A DNA stretch of 64,000 nt from Calendula officinalis (GCA_963853835.1 OY970832.1:30268208-30332207); one strand, 5' to 3'; positions 24,551 through 35,394 are shown, numbered from the stretch's first letter. The notes: generated from the sequence alone by a model not told the origin. Numbers and translations are program-made.

Positions 24551-25661
24551 ATCTCCCCCGTTTTGATCTTTAATACGTCATCCCAGTCTTCAAACTTCAG
24601 ATTCTTGTTATCATCTATCTTTGGCAAGAAAATGTTTTTCTGTATTTCAAGAACAAAACATTTGCAGAAATCTGGAAGTTTAAGATACTCAAAGAGGATA
24701 AGTTTTTCGTTGATAATGTTTGAGTGAGGAAATCCTATAACTGATTTACTAAAGTATTAAAAACTTTGGGAAATGGAATATCAGTTAAGTGTGGATTTGA
24801 CTGGGTTTTCAGATAATGGAGAGGTTGTTTTTGAAATTTTGTGGTAGAGGATTATATTGAGTATAGAATGATAATGTTTTTGAATGATTTGTCAGTTAAT
24901 GTTTTGGATGTGTGTGTTAGTTTGTGTACGAATGATTTGAAAGTTAAAAGTTTTGGACATGTATGTATGTAAGTTTTGTATGTAGGAAAGAATGATATGT
25001 ACATTTACGACTTGGATGAATGTGGATAATTTGTGTTTGATATGAACAAAAGATTTGAACAGTGAAACTTTTGTATGGATATGGTTGTTTGTGAATTTTA
25101 GAAAGAAAGATTTATACGGTTAAGCTTGTGATATAGGTGGTTGAGATTTTTAGAAAGAATGATTTGAACGGTTAAGCTTTTAAATTTGAATAGTTGAGGT
25201 TTTGAGAGGAATTTCTGTAGATGAATCGGTTATCTTCTTCTTCTTCACTTGTTTTTCTGTTAAGTACACTGATTATCATTTTCTGTTTCTCTTGATCACA
25301 TAATATAAACAATTTCTGATTTTGCATTTGATTTGAGTACATGAGTCATGAATTTTCTTCTTTGATGAGATGTTTGTGGTTCTTTTTTATGTTGTTCAGT
25401 TATACATCCGATATTTAAACTATTTCTTGCTCTTTTTCTCCCCCTCATGAGGATCATGACAAGGGTCCTCATGATAAAGATGAATAGTTGCGTTTTGGAA
25501 ACGGAGAGAGGAATTGGGTGTCGGTGTAAATCGAGAGCCAAGATCGGATGGAGAACCAGAAACATGGAGTACTCGACAAATTGATTTAATCCTTTGAATG
25601 TTTGAGAAAAATATTTGAAAATGAAGAATAGCAGTGTCAATGATCACGTGAAGTCATAAAC

Positions 25662-26747
25662 AGATGCAATCTTTACTGAAGAACTTCAGTAAAGAGATCG
25701 TTTACGGATATGACAAACACGATGATTAGAGACATTGTTAATCAAATATATGAAATTTAAAAGAAATCAATTTGTTTGGTTATATCAAAGATCAGTGAAG
25801 TATACCACTTACAAAGATGCAATCTTCTCTGTACGTGTGTAGAGAAGAGATCGACAGATATACAAAGATCAATGACATAACAATGTGCATTCAAAATGAT
25901 TTTGAGTGTGTGAGAACTGGAGAAAGTCAGAATTGAATCTGAGTAGTTTTGAGAAGATGAAAAAAGATTTCTCCACAGAGCATTTAAGAATGAAAATCGT
26001 TTAAAAAGTAGTAAGAACAAGCAATCCAAGATGGTGTTAAAAACAGATGCAATCAGTACTGAATGAAATCAGTAAAGAGATCGACGAATTTAACAGCAAA
26101 TTGTGTTGAGTGTTACAAAGAAGTCATTTAAAAATGAAAAATTTATGTTGTGCAAAATCAGGGTTGTGAAAAATTGAGCCACAACGCAAGAGACGAAAAC
26201 TTTGTCATAAAAAGATGCAATCTTTACTAATCGAGACTAGTAAAGAGATCGTTTACAAATATGACAAAAATTTGTATCCTACGTTGTGAACACATCCTTG
26301 TGAGCACAAAGTGAGATAAAATTTTTTGGAATGTTGAGCATCACAGATTAATAAAGAATTTATGAGATTGTGATGTCAACAACTCAATATGAGTAAAAGA
26401 AAATGTTTGAAATTGAGTATTGATTTGAAAAATGATAATCGAATTTGAAAGGAGAAAAATTTGATTTACAATTGAAGAATTTCGACAATGAAGGAACACA
26501 AAGGTAGCAATGAGAAATAAGAGAATTTGCAATAAACAGATGCAATCAGTACCAACCTAGACTGGTAAAGAGATCGTTTTCGAATATTGCAAAAGCTAAT
26601 ACTCAACATTGATAAGCTTGTGTGATTGTAAAGTTGTAGGAGGTTGAAAAACTATTTGAGGAAAAAAAAATGTATTATCAAGATAGAATAAGAAAATTTG
26701 TAATAAACAGATGCAATCAGTACCAATTGAGATTGGTAATGAGATCG
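25662..26747 (-). repeat. Six 39-nt stem-loop modules in the 3' region of element C
   Basis: Copies lie at 25662-25700, 25815-25853, 26045-26083, 26213-26251, 26538-26576 and 26709-26747. Each is exactly 39 nt: AGATGCAAT at the left, a hairpin of 11 nt, 2-nt loop and 11 nt, then AGATCG or a one-base variant at the right (plus-strand reading). The stems change together between copies (TACTGA/TCAGTA, TACTA/TAGTA, TACCA/TGGTA, CTTCTCTG with AGAGAAG), while the flanks stay nearly fixed. Preserved pairing with changing sequence argues for a function as structured RNA or as protein-binding DNA. They lie between pol and the 3' LTR, where Sireviruses are known to carry palindromes. Confidence 0.85.
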
Positions 26748-26839
26748 TTTACGGATATTACAAAAATTGATACCCCATATTGATAATTATAAAAAACAAT
26801 TTGAAAGGAGCATTGAAACAGTATCTAGCGATTAGAAAG

Positions 26840-26955
26840 GATGCTCCCCCTCGACAGTTATTTTACAAAAATCAAAGAGCAGTTATGCTCCCCCTTGACA
26901 TAAGAATGTCAATTTTCTCCCCCTTGACAAGTGAATAAAAATTCTCCCCTCAACC
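26840..26955 (-). promoter_or_regulatory. Cluster of extra polypurine tracts in element C
   Basis: On the minus strand this short region carries repeated (T/C)GAGGGGGAGCAT, CAAGGGGGAGCAT and CAAGGGGGAGAA motifs plus GAGGGGAGAA (about 26845, 26890, 26920 and 26942). A further GAGGGGGAGAAA lies near 25436-25446, and the primer tract proper adjoins the 3' LTR. Multiple polypurine tracts downstream of pol are a described Sirevirus feature and may serve as additional plus-strand primers. Confidence 0.7.
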
Positions 26956-27211
26956 ATTGATATCAACGAAGAACGGGTTTCAAGCAGATGTACTTGAAAG
27001 CCATTTTATTATTTATAAAAAAAACAAAAACAAAAAAATAAAGCAGTAAAACGGTTTAAGTTTTGAGATTTAGCATACCAAGCTTAGACACAAGAAAATT
27101 AAAGCGTTTTTCGTCTAAAGCCTTGGTAAACAAATCAGCTAATTGATAATCAGTTGAAAAGAAGTACAGTTCCACAGTACCTAGTTCAACATGGTCTTTG
27201 ATAAAATGATA

Positions 27212-30109
27212 TCAAAGATCGATATGTTTAGTTTTGGAATGTTGAACATGATTGCATGAAATTGAAATTGCACTTCGTGAATCACAATATAAAGGAATAC
27301 AGCTGTAGGAAAAGCCATAATCTTTTAATTGTGATTGCATCCAAATTACCTGGGATAAGCAGCTTGCAGCAGCAACATACTCTGCTTCTGCAGTTGAAAG
27401 AGATACACAATTTTGCTTTCGTGAAGACCAGCTCACTAATTTATCACCCAGAAATTGGACACTTCCAGAGGTACTCTTGCGATCCAGCATACATCCAGCA
27501 TGGTCAGCATCAGAAAATGCAGTCAATTCAAAAGAAGTTTCTTTAGGATACCAAAGACCAAGATCTCGAGTACCCTTCAGATAACGAAATATACGTTTGA
27601 CGGCTTTAAGATGTGATTCTTTAGGAGCAGCCTGATACCGAGCACATATGCAAGTTGAGAACATAATGTCTGGTCGACTGGAAGTAAGATATAACAAAGA
27701 TCCGATCATCCCCCGATAATTTGTAATATCAAAAATTTTGCCATCAGGATCAGCATGTAATTTCGAACCAGGTGACATCGGTGTCGGAATAGGTTTACAA
27801 TCATCCATAAGATATTTCGTCAAAAGATCAGTTATATACTTGGATTGATTGATGAAGATCCCCGTAGGTAATTGGCGAACTTGAAGACCAAGAAAGAAAT
27901 TCATTTCACCCATCATACTCATCTCAAAACGTTTAACCATAAGATCAGAGAACTTTTTGCAGTATTTGGGATTTGTAGATCCAAAAATAATATCATCGAC
28001 ATAAATTTGAATAAGAACAATATCTTCCCCTTGGCGTTTGATGAAAAGAGTTGTATCGATTTTGCCTTTTGAAAAACCAGAATCGACCAAGAATTTGGAT
28101 AGCACATCATACCACGCACGAGGAGCTTGTTTCAAACCATACAAAGCTTTGTCGAGAATATAAACATGACTAGGCAAGTGTGGATCTACAAAACCTTCGG
28201 GTTGATGAATGAACACTTCTTCTTTGAGTATGCCATTTAAAAATGCAGTTTTTACATCCATTTGATAGATAGTAAAGTTCTTATGTGCTGCATATGCTAA
28301 AAATATTCGAATGCCTTCAATTCGGGCAACTGGAGCAAACGTTTCTTCAAAGTCAATACCCTCCTGTTGAGCATACCCTTTAGCAACTAAATGTGCTTTG
28401 TTGCGAACTACAATCCCATTCTCATCCTTCTTGTTTTTGAAAATCCACTTCGTCCCTATGACAGATTTTTCGGGTGGTTTTGGAACAAGACGCCAAACTT
28501 TTAATCTTTCAAACTGATTTATTTCTTCTTGCATAGCAAGAATCCAGTCTGGGTCCGAGAGTGCTTCACTGACCTTCTTTGGTTCATTGGAACTTAGAAA
28601 GGCTGTGAATTGACATTCTTCAGCAGTAGCTTTACGAGTCTGGACAGAAGACGTGGGATCACCGATTATTTGATGAAGAGGATGATCTTTCGTCCATTTA
28701 AGAGAATGCGGAAGTGGTAGTTGACCTGGATTGAGATTTGAAGTATCAGTGAATACATGATGAGGGATTATTGCAGTTTGAACAGTTGATGTTGAAGGTG
28801 GAGGATCAACACGTTGTACATTAAATTTTGAGAAATCAATCACCAAAGGTGGAGGTTGTGCTGGAACTAAAGATAGATCTAGAGTAGGAGCAGCTTGACC
28901 AGTAGTTGTCAAATTGACCGGAGATGATTGATTATCCGTGGGTGGGGAATCGTCCGGAGATGATTGATGTTGCAAAGGTGAAGAATGTTCCGGAGATGAT
29001 GGGATTTCATTCTGTGAAACAGAAGGTGACGAAGAAAAATTGTTAGGTGGATGAGTAGAATTAAGAGAAGGGAAATGCGTTGAACTTGAAGTTTGTATAT
29101 CAGGTACAGAAATAGATTGAACTTCAACGACAGTTGGAAATGGAACGCCAGCTTCCTCTAGTAATTTATGTCGAATGTTATGATATTCATCATAGAAATG
29201 TTCAAACAAGATATCATAATCATTTTCAGATGTAGACGGCGATGACGAAGGTAAAGGAGATTCGATTTCTGAAGTGAGTGAGTCAATTGGAAAAGTCTCA
29301 TCAAAAGTAACATTGACACTCTCTCTGATCGTCCTATTTGATCGATTGTATACTCTGAACGATGCGGATTCACGCGAGTATCCCACAAAAACTCCTTCAT
29401 CAGCTTTAGCTTCAAATTTATTTGATTTGTCCTTATCATTCAAAATGAAGCAGCGACTCCCAAAAATATGAAAAAATTTAACATTTGGAATGCGTTTATT
29501 GATCAGTTCATATGGAGTTTTGTTGTAGGTTTTGTTGATGATTGAACGATTTTGAGTAAAGCATGCCGTACTGATGGCTTCAGCCCAAAGAGATAATGGG
29601 AGTTTTGAAAAAGAAAGCATGGTACGAGCAGCTTCAACTAATGTTCGATTTCTGCGTTCAACAACCCCATTTTGTCGAGGTGTTCGGGCAGCGGAAAATT
29701 GATGGGTTATACCAACAGAAGCAAGAAAAGAATCTAAAGTTTGGTTTTTAAACTCAGTTCCATTATCAGTACGAATGGTATGAACCTTTAACTCCAAATT
29801 TGTTTGAGTTTTCTTAATGAAGTCGATAATGATATCGGCTGCTTCATCTTTTGTACGCAAGAAATGAACCCAAGTATATCGCGAATAATCATCAACTATC
29901 ACCAAGACATACTTTTTACCACCTATTGATTGAACGCTCATGGGACCACATAAATCCATATGGAGTAATTCAAGCGGTTTTGAAGTACTTTGAACTGTTT
30001 TGGATTTATGAGACTTCTTAGTCATTTTGCCCATTTCGCACGAAGAACATAGATGTTCTTTTCCAAATTTAACGCCCGGAAGACCAGAGACATGACCACC
30101 TTTTACCAA
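27212..30109 (-). CDS. Pol segment of element C (integrase, RT, RNase H), 965 codons
   Basis: It contains the distal zinc-finger cysteines (LCSSCEMGK), the integrase catalytic triad D52, D115 and E151, a Ser/Pro-rich linker (~330-450), the RT core (WIFKNKKDENG, then YVDDIIFGS at ~703) and RNase H (FSDADHAG, CDSRSAI). All catalytic residues I looked for are present. The start shown is only the first Met after an upstream stop, since the real polyprotein begins at 34102. The terminal TGA (27214-27212) replaces an Arg codon (CGA to TGA). The frame then continues with YHFIKDHVELG to a natural TAA at 27056. Confidence 0.9.
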   Translation of the reverse strand: MVKGGHVSGLPGVKFGKEHLCSSCEMGKMTKKSHKSKTVQSTSKPLELLHMDLCGPMSVQSIGGKKYVLVIVDDYSRYTWVHFLRTKDEAADIIIDFIKKTQTNLELKVHTIRTDNGTEFKNQTLDSFLASVGITHQFSAARTPRQNGVVERRNRTLVEAARTMLSFSKLPLSLWAEAISTACFTQNRSIINKTYNKTPYELINKRIPNVKFFHIFGSRCFILNDKDKSNKFEAKADEGVFVGYSRESASFRVYNRSNRTIRESVNVTFDETFPIDSLTSEIESPLPSSSPSTSENDYDILFEHFYDEYHNIRHKLLEEAGVPFPTVVEVQSISVPDIQTSSSTHFPSLNSTHPPNNFSSSPSVSQNEIPSSPEHSSPLQHQSSPDDSPPTDNQSSPVNLTTTGQAAPTLDLSLVPAQPPPLVIDFSKFNVQRVDPPPSTSTVQTAIIPHHVFTDTSNLNPGQLPLPHSLKWTKDHPLHQIIGDPTSSVQTRKATAEECQFTAFLSSNEPKKVSEALSDPDWILAMQEEINQFERLKVWRLVPKPPEKSVIGTKWIFKNKKDENGIVVRNKAHLVAKGYAQQEGIDFEETFAPVARIEGIRIFLAYAAHKNFTIYQMDVKTAFLNGILKEEVFIHQPEGFVDPHLPSHVYILDKALYGLKQAPRAWYDVLSKFLVDSGFSKGKIDTTLFIKRQGEDIVLIQIYVDDIIFGSTNPKYCKKFSDLMVKRFEMSMMGEMNFFLGLQVRQLPTGIFINQSKYITDLLTKYLMDDCKPIPTPMSPGSKLHADPDGKIFDITNYRGMIGSLLYLTSSRPDIMFSTCICARYQAAPKESHLKAVKRIFRYLKGTRDLGLWYPKETSFELTAFSDADHAGCMLDRKSTSGSVQFLGDKLVSWSSRKQNCVSLSTAEAEYVAAASCLSQVIWMQSQLKDYGFSYSCIPLYCDSRSAISISCNHVQHSKTKHIDL

Positions 30110-32116
30110 TTTATTGATGGTTTTGAAGTTAAGGTGTGAAAGGCGACGGTGTCATAACCAGGATTCATCTGATGAGGCTGTGGACAACAAACACACTTCT
30201 TCAAGAGGGACCACGTCATTCAGATTAATTGTAAAAAGATTTGTCTCACGCTTTCCGTTAAGAAGTTCTTTGCCTTCATAGGTACGAACAGCACATTTCT
30301 TTGTGCGAAAATTTACTTCCATTGTTTTGTCACAAAATTGACCAATACTAAAAAGATTGTGAGCAAGATCTTCAACATAGGTCACATTTCGGATGATCAA
30401 ATTTTGACGAATTATATCTCCAATACCCATGATGGCAGCTAAATGGTCATTCCCAAACCGAACAGTTCCCAAATATTTATCTCTAAAATTTGTTAACAAC
30501 GTCTTGTTTCCGGTCATGTGTCGTGAACAACCCGAATCAAGATACCATATATTCTACATAAAACAATTAAAACAAAAAGGTACCCAATCAGATATGGGTC
30601 TTACACGATTAGTAATACATGTTTTATGAAGAATATTTAAAGCGGTGTAGATTTAGAGATTTGGGGAACTGCAAGGAGGCAGTTCTGTGTTTGTGGATTT
30701 GATAGACCATTTTAATGATTTCTCTGGAGAATTTAAAATCCAGTGTGAGTGTTCATTTTGAATCCATGTATATTTAACAAATTTGGATGTTTTAGGAGAC
30801 GAAATCGTAGAACCGGATTTTGACAATTTGGTTGAAGACACAATGCGATAGACTGATCTTGTCGGTTTGGGTGGTGATACCACTCGATAAACAGAGTTTG
30901 TCAATTTAGGTGTTGAAACCACTCGATAGACGGATTTTGTCAATTTAGATGTAGATACCTTGCGATCAACTGATTTTGACAATTTAGGTGTTGAGACTAC
31001 ACGATAAACTGATTTTGAATAAGTAGGAACAGAACGTGTAGTTTGAGATGTTTGAGATCTAACACAAATGGTTTTGCATGGTTCTGGATAACAAATTGTG
31101 CAAGACTAAATGATTGAACCATTTTTATGAAGTACATCATGACGACGACCACATGGAGCATCTTTTCTTACAAAATATCGTGTATCAAATTGAGAAATTG
31201 GTTGATTAGTTTTTCTATCAAAATAAACTTTGTTTCCATTTTTATCTATTTTAACAACCAAGTTTACACCATTAACAGAATGATTAACAGGACGATACAT
31301 TGCAGAATCATACACAATTCCGTAAAGTGTAGCAGGAGAAATAAACTTTGTTGAGTTATTACATTTATTGGAATTATAAAAAGAAGAAGCTAAAAATGAA
31401 GAATATCTAGACTTCTTAAGCTCCTTGGACTTAAGCATACTAGATTTACTCAAACTAGACTTCTTCAACTGCTCAACATCTTTGACTCTCCCATGCACTG
31501 TCTTCATTTGTGTGGATTTTAAATTTCGATCTGAAAAGTTTAAAACAGATGAATTAGAATCTCGGCTTACCAGAACTGGATTTTGGAGAGAAGAAATCTT
31601 AGATTTGATAGACAAAGGCTTTGGAGAAACATTTGAAGTAGAAACATTATGATTTGAAGCAGATTTTATGGCGATAAGATTGACTTCTAATTCATGAATT
31701 TTGGTTTGTAGATCAGATTTTTCTTTGTCAAATGCCTTGTGAGTTTCTTCAATTTCCTTTTCAAGTTGACAGATTTTCTTTTCAAGAATGAGAGAAGGAA
31801 CATAAATTTTTGGTGTTATCTTTTGTTGAAGTACATCATTTCCTTTTATCTCAAATTCTTCAGGTTTAATGATTGGAAAATAATCATCATTTTGAAAATT
31901 TGCCTTTTTAGTTTCATATGTTTGATTTAGTTCAGTGTAATTGAAACTAATTTGTGCATTCTCCTTTTTGGCCCTGTTGAAAATCTCAACTTCTTCTTCC
32001 TCATTTGTCATCCGAAGGAAACTCTGCCAGGCATCTACATGAATGTATCTCGAATCATACAATGTTGGACGCGCATTGCAAGCCTTCTTAAGATATTCTG
32101 GATTGTTGGCTCCCAG

Positions 32117-34102
32117 TCATTCTCTTGAATTGAAGTATTTAAAATCTTTAGGTTTGTTCAAGTGAATAGTCTGATCAGTTTGTCCTCGTTTGGCGATTAG
32201 TTCTTCAAGGTGTTTGATGTGAGAAGACAATTGAGTTTTTTCATGTTGAATTAGATTTATGACATTTTGTTTGTTGTTTAATTCTCGTGATGTGTTAATA
32301 TCATTTTCATGTAAGGTTTCAGTTAATTCTTTTATTTGAGCATTTAAAGATTTAAACTGTGATTCATTATCATCAAATTCTTTTTGTTTACGTTCCAACC
32401 AGTTTTTTGTGATTTGATAATCATGAAAAGCTTCAACGTACAGCTTGTAATATTTGTCCTTTTGATCATTTGACATTGATGTTTGTGTATTTTTGAGATT
32501 GGTGATTTCAATTTCTTTTTCCGAAATTGTATGAGACAAATTCTGAATTGTATTTTCATACTGAATTTTCAATTCTGATACGTGATTTTGTAAATCGAGA
32601 TTCTTTTGTTTGATAATTTGATTTTGTTTAATACGATGAGCAAGTTGTTCACCATGATGAACAAATTGTTCGCGTTCTTTTTCTAAATCATTCAAACGTT
32701 CTTGAAGTTGAATATTTAAATCTTTTTCATCTAAAAAGTTTTGTTTTAAAGAATCAAGGTCAGATGTTAAAATTTTAACAAAATCAGTATCAGGATCTGT
32801 GGATATATCAGGATTTGAATCGGAATTTGATAATAGAGAATTGATTACATCAATTTCCTTGTTGGCTTCCTCGTTAAATCTATCAGAAATCTCAGCATTT
32901 TCCCTTGCCATAAAACATAAATTTGGTGAATGCTCTTCATCCTCAGGATCTGAATCTTCCATCCACTGGAGATCCTCAGCTATTAACACCTTACCTGTCT
33001 CGATTTGCTTTGCCATCAACATCTTCCGTTTAAAGTATTCAGAATCACGAACTTTGGGTTTCTTGCAATCACGGGAGAAATGACCAGCAATTCCACAATT
33101 ATAGCATTTCTTTTTAGGATCCAAAGGTGTGATCGTTGGTTTATCATTAGAAATTGCAGTAGATGGAGCAGACTTGAAGTTTGATGAAGACCTCAGATTG
33201 TTATTTGTGGGTTTTGGATACCATTTTTTCTGATAGTTTGAGATAAGAGACATAGCTTGCAGTACTTGTTGTAGTTCCTTTTCCATATCATCATCTGAAT
33301 CTGATGCAAGTTCGTCAGATTTTTCTTTCATTTTACCCGATGCATTAAATTTGTGTTGTTTTGTAAGTAGTGCAAGTGTATCCTGAGTGTTTGCTGCATC
33401 TTGTCTCGTTTTGACTATCTCTTGTACCACGGGGGAATTTTGAAGTAGATACTCATACAGTTCATGAACATCAATCGAATGAAGATCCTTGTGTTGCATT
33501 GCACCGTTACCACAAGTAGCCCATTCGGGAAGTAGACTGTGGATAAACTTGATGTTGATCTCAATATTTTCCTTTTTCAGATGATTTCGACGGAGATCAT
33601 TCAACAAATTACAATATCGATGATATGTACTTTCCAAGTCTTCCCCGGGTTTAGCTTTAAATGTTTGATAGGAATTTAAAGTAGTAACAATTTTCGCTTT
33701 ATTCCCTAGCACAGTACCCTCCATTTGTTTCCGAATTTCATCCCAAAGTTCTTTACCAGTTGTTAAACTATCTAAACTGTTGTAGATCTCATTTGGTAAA
33801 CTTTGAAGCATGAATGTAAAAGAATATAGATCGGCTTTTGCTCGTTGTTTTTGTTGAGCATTATATCGAGCAGGAGGAAGTGGAGTCCGACCACCAATAA
33901 CTGGAGGATCTCCATTTGGAACAGTAACAACATCTTCATAAAACACAGCCACCCCATTCTCAAGAGAATCCTGAATTTCCGTTGCCAATTCATGATGCTT
34001 AATAAAGTGGAGAAATCGTATTTTCCACTGAGCATATTCACCTTGGTATAAGACTGGAGGTTTGAGATCGGTTCCGATAGAGAGTGCATCTTTTGATGTC
34101 AT
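32117..34102 (-). CDS. Gag of element C, open for 661 codons
   Basis: This is the longest gag segment, from the first ATG after the leader to the TGA at 32119-32117. Residues ~50-230 are the retrotransposon-gag (UBN2) region with LWDEIRKQMEGT. The zinc knuckle is at ~333-346. Residues ~430-650 are heptad-like and rich in Glu, Lys, Asn and Leu, predicting a coiled coil. The TGA falls within a frame that continues with LGANNPEYLKKAC. The conserved family residue there is Trp, so TGG to TGA is likely. Such proteins assemble cytoplasmic particles. The segment as it stands could still give a truncated Gag. Confidence 0.8.
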   Translation of the reverse strand: MTSKDALSIGTDLKPPVLYQGEYAQWKIRFLHFIKHHELATEIQDSLENGVAVFYEDVVTVPNGDPPVIGGRTPLPPARYNAQQKQRAKADLYSFTFMLQSLPNEIYNSLDSLTTGKELWDEIRKQMEGTVLGNKAKIVTTLNSYQTFKAKPGEDLESTYHRYCNLLNDLRRNHLKKENIEINIKFIHSLLPEWATCGNGAMQHKDLHSIDVHELYEYLLQNSPVVQEIVKTRQDAANTQDTLALLTKQHKFNASGKMKEKSDELASDSDDDMEKELQQVLQAMSLISNYQKKWYPKPTNNNLRSSSNFKSAPSTAISNDKPTITPLDPKKKCYNCGIAGHFSRDCKKPKVRDSEYFKRKMLMAKQIETGKVLIAEDLQWMEDSDPEDEEHSPNLCFMARENAEISDRFNEEANKEIDVINSLLSNSDSNPDISTDPDTDFVKILTSDLDSLKQNFLDEKDLNIQLQERLNDLEKEREQFVHHGEQLAHRIKQNQIIKQKNLDLQNHVSELKIQYENTIQNLSHTISEKEIEITNLKNTQTSMSNDQKDKYYKLYVEAFHDYQITKNWLERKQKEFDDNESQFKSLNAQIKELTETLHENDINTSRELNNKQNVINLIQHEKTQLSSHIKHLEELIAKRGQTDQTIHLNKPKDFKYFNSRE

Positions 34103-34189
34103 GTTAAAAAGAATTTAACAATTGTATTTGAAAGGAAGTTCGGGCCGAAGACTTTGTTAAAAAGACTTTGTTCGGGCCGGTACAGTAAA

Positions 34190-34560
34190 GTGTTCGGGTT
34201 TGTGGTGTTCGGTAAATGATGTTCGGGCCGAAAATCGAGTTCGGGCCGAAGTTCTATTTGAGCCGAAGATCGAGTTCGGGCCGAAGTTCTATTTGAGCCG
34301 AAGATCGAGTTCGGGCCGAAGTTCTATTTGAGCCGAAGATTGAGTTCGGGACGAAGTTCTAACTGAGCCGAACTTCTTGCTCGGGCCGAAGTTCTATTTG
34401 AGCCGAACTTCTTGCTCGGGCCGAAGTTCTATTTGAGCCGAACTTCTTGCTCGGGCCGAACTCTTGGGCCGAAATATTAAACTTGAGAAGAGCCGAACTT
34501 GAGAAGTCCCGAACTATATTGAAGTTCGGGCCGAAGATTTAGCCGAGCTGATAACAGTGA
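34190..34560 (-). repeat. GTTCGGGCCGAAG tandem array in the leader of element C
   Basis: A ~36-39-bp unit built on GTTCGGGCCGAAG and TATTTGAGCCGAA recurs about eight times in diverging form, with scattered copies to 34680. It lies between PBS and gag ATG, so it would be 5' leader RNA. The GC-rich half-palindromes (TTCGGGCCGAA) could form strong hairpins. Confidence 0.75.
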
Positions 34561-35077
34561 TTGGTTCGAGTAGAGCCGAGAACAGTTGAGCCGAACACCT
34601 TAAGCCGAAGTTCGGGCCGAAGATATCACTGTGTTCGGGCCGAACACGTTCTTGAGGCCGAAGATCTGTTCGTGACTTCAAAAACTCACCATTTTGATCC
34701 AATCTCGCTCAATACTTGACCAATTTCAATGATTCCAATCCCTAACTGCTCGAAAATGATTTCCTAACACTTTGATCCGATCATATAAACCAAAACATAA
34801 CACATTTGATCGAATTTTGCAAATTACAGAGACTTTTTGAGTTTTTCACTTTTTCACTAAAATCACTCAATCATGATCAATTGTTGATGGAATTGATTGA
34901 AATTTGATTCTATTGTTATTAGAATCAATGGAGAAATATGAATCTTCAATCAAATCATCAATTCATAACGAAAATTTACAACATTAAATTTCACAGAGAC
35001 GTACCAAACTTTTTCTTCAAAATTTTCAGATTTGGATCAAATCATCACGAATTTGGATCTACTCTAAGAGAGTTTTT

Positions 35078-35089
35078 GCTCTGATACCA
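35078..35089 (-). other. Primer-binding site of element C
   Basis: On the minus strand TGGTATCAGAGC lies two bases after the 5' LTR. It is complementary to the 3' end of initiator tRNA-Met, the standard Copia primer. Confidence 0.85.
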
Positions 35090-35091
35090 AT

Positions 35092-35353
35092 TGAGAGATC
35101 TAATGTGATTGAATTCAAGCTAATTCATGATGATTTGAGAAGAATTGATGAATCAAGTGTGTGTTTTAGTGTGTGTAAGTTGAGAGAGAATGAAGATGGA
35201 GGGAAGATAGCTTTCAAAGTGTGTTACAATTATGTGGGGAAAGCTTACATCCAAAGTCAAACATACAACATTATATACTCCTCACCACTTAACAAAGGAA
35301 AAGTTAACTAATGGACTTAAAGGTCAAAATCTATTACAGAAATAGTCCTAACA
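35092..35353 (-). repeat. 5' LTR of element C
   Basis: It pairs with 24290-24550. By eye about 25 of 262 positions differ, concentrated in two central blocks. Confidence 0.85.
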
Positions 35354-35394
35354 CTAATTAATTATTTTAAATCATTAAACTTAAAGTAGTTTAA

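Larger units (their letters stand above)
27056..34102 (-). pseudogene. Gag-pol polyprotein of element C, one frame with six nonsense codons
   Basis: From the ATG at 34102 to the TAA at 27058-27056 everything is in one frame (about 2,349 codons), interrupted by stops at 32119 (TGA), 31108 (TAG), 30655 (TAA), 30556 (TAG), 30154 (TGA) and 27214 (TGA). Gag has a UBN2-type region, a CCHC knuckle CYNCGIAGHFSRDC near residue 333, and a coiled-coil-rich tail. Protease has YLDSGCSRHMTG (about 30510-30545). Integrase has an HH-CC zinc region and a DD35E core (D52, D115, E151 of the segment starting at 30109). RT has YVDD at 28003-27992. RNase H follows. The fragments match Copia throughout and no frameshift is needed. 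The nonsense codons probably inactivate it, although several are single transitions. Confidence 0.9.
24290..35353 (-). mobile_element. Sirevirus-like Copia LTR retrotransposon C
   Basis: An 11,064-bp element with the exact 5-bp duplication CTAAT (24285-24289 and 35354-35358). The LTRs of 261 and 262 bp run TGTTAGGACTATT to AGATCTCTCA on the minus strand. PBS TGGTATCAGAGC is at 35089-35078, and a polypurine tract (CGGGGGAGAT) abuts the 3' LTR at 24551-24560. It has one long gag-pol frame, a long 3' non-coding region with several extra polypurine tracts, and six stem-loop modules. Repeated polypurine tracts and palindromes 3' of pol are described for Sireviruses. Assignment to that genus is inference from this layout and from the large coiled-coil-bearing gag. 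It is nested inside element A. Confidence 0.9.
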
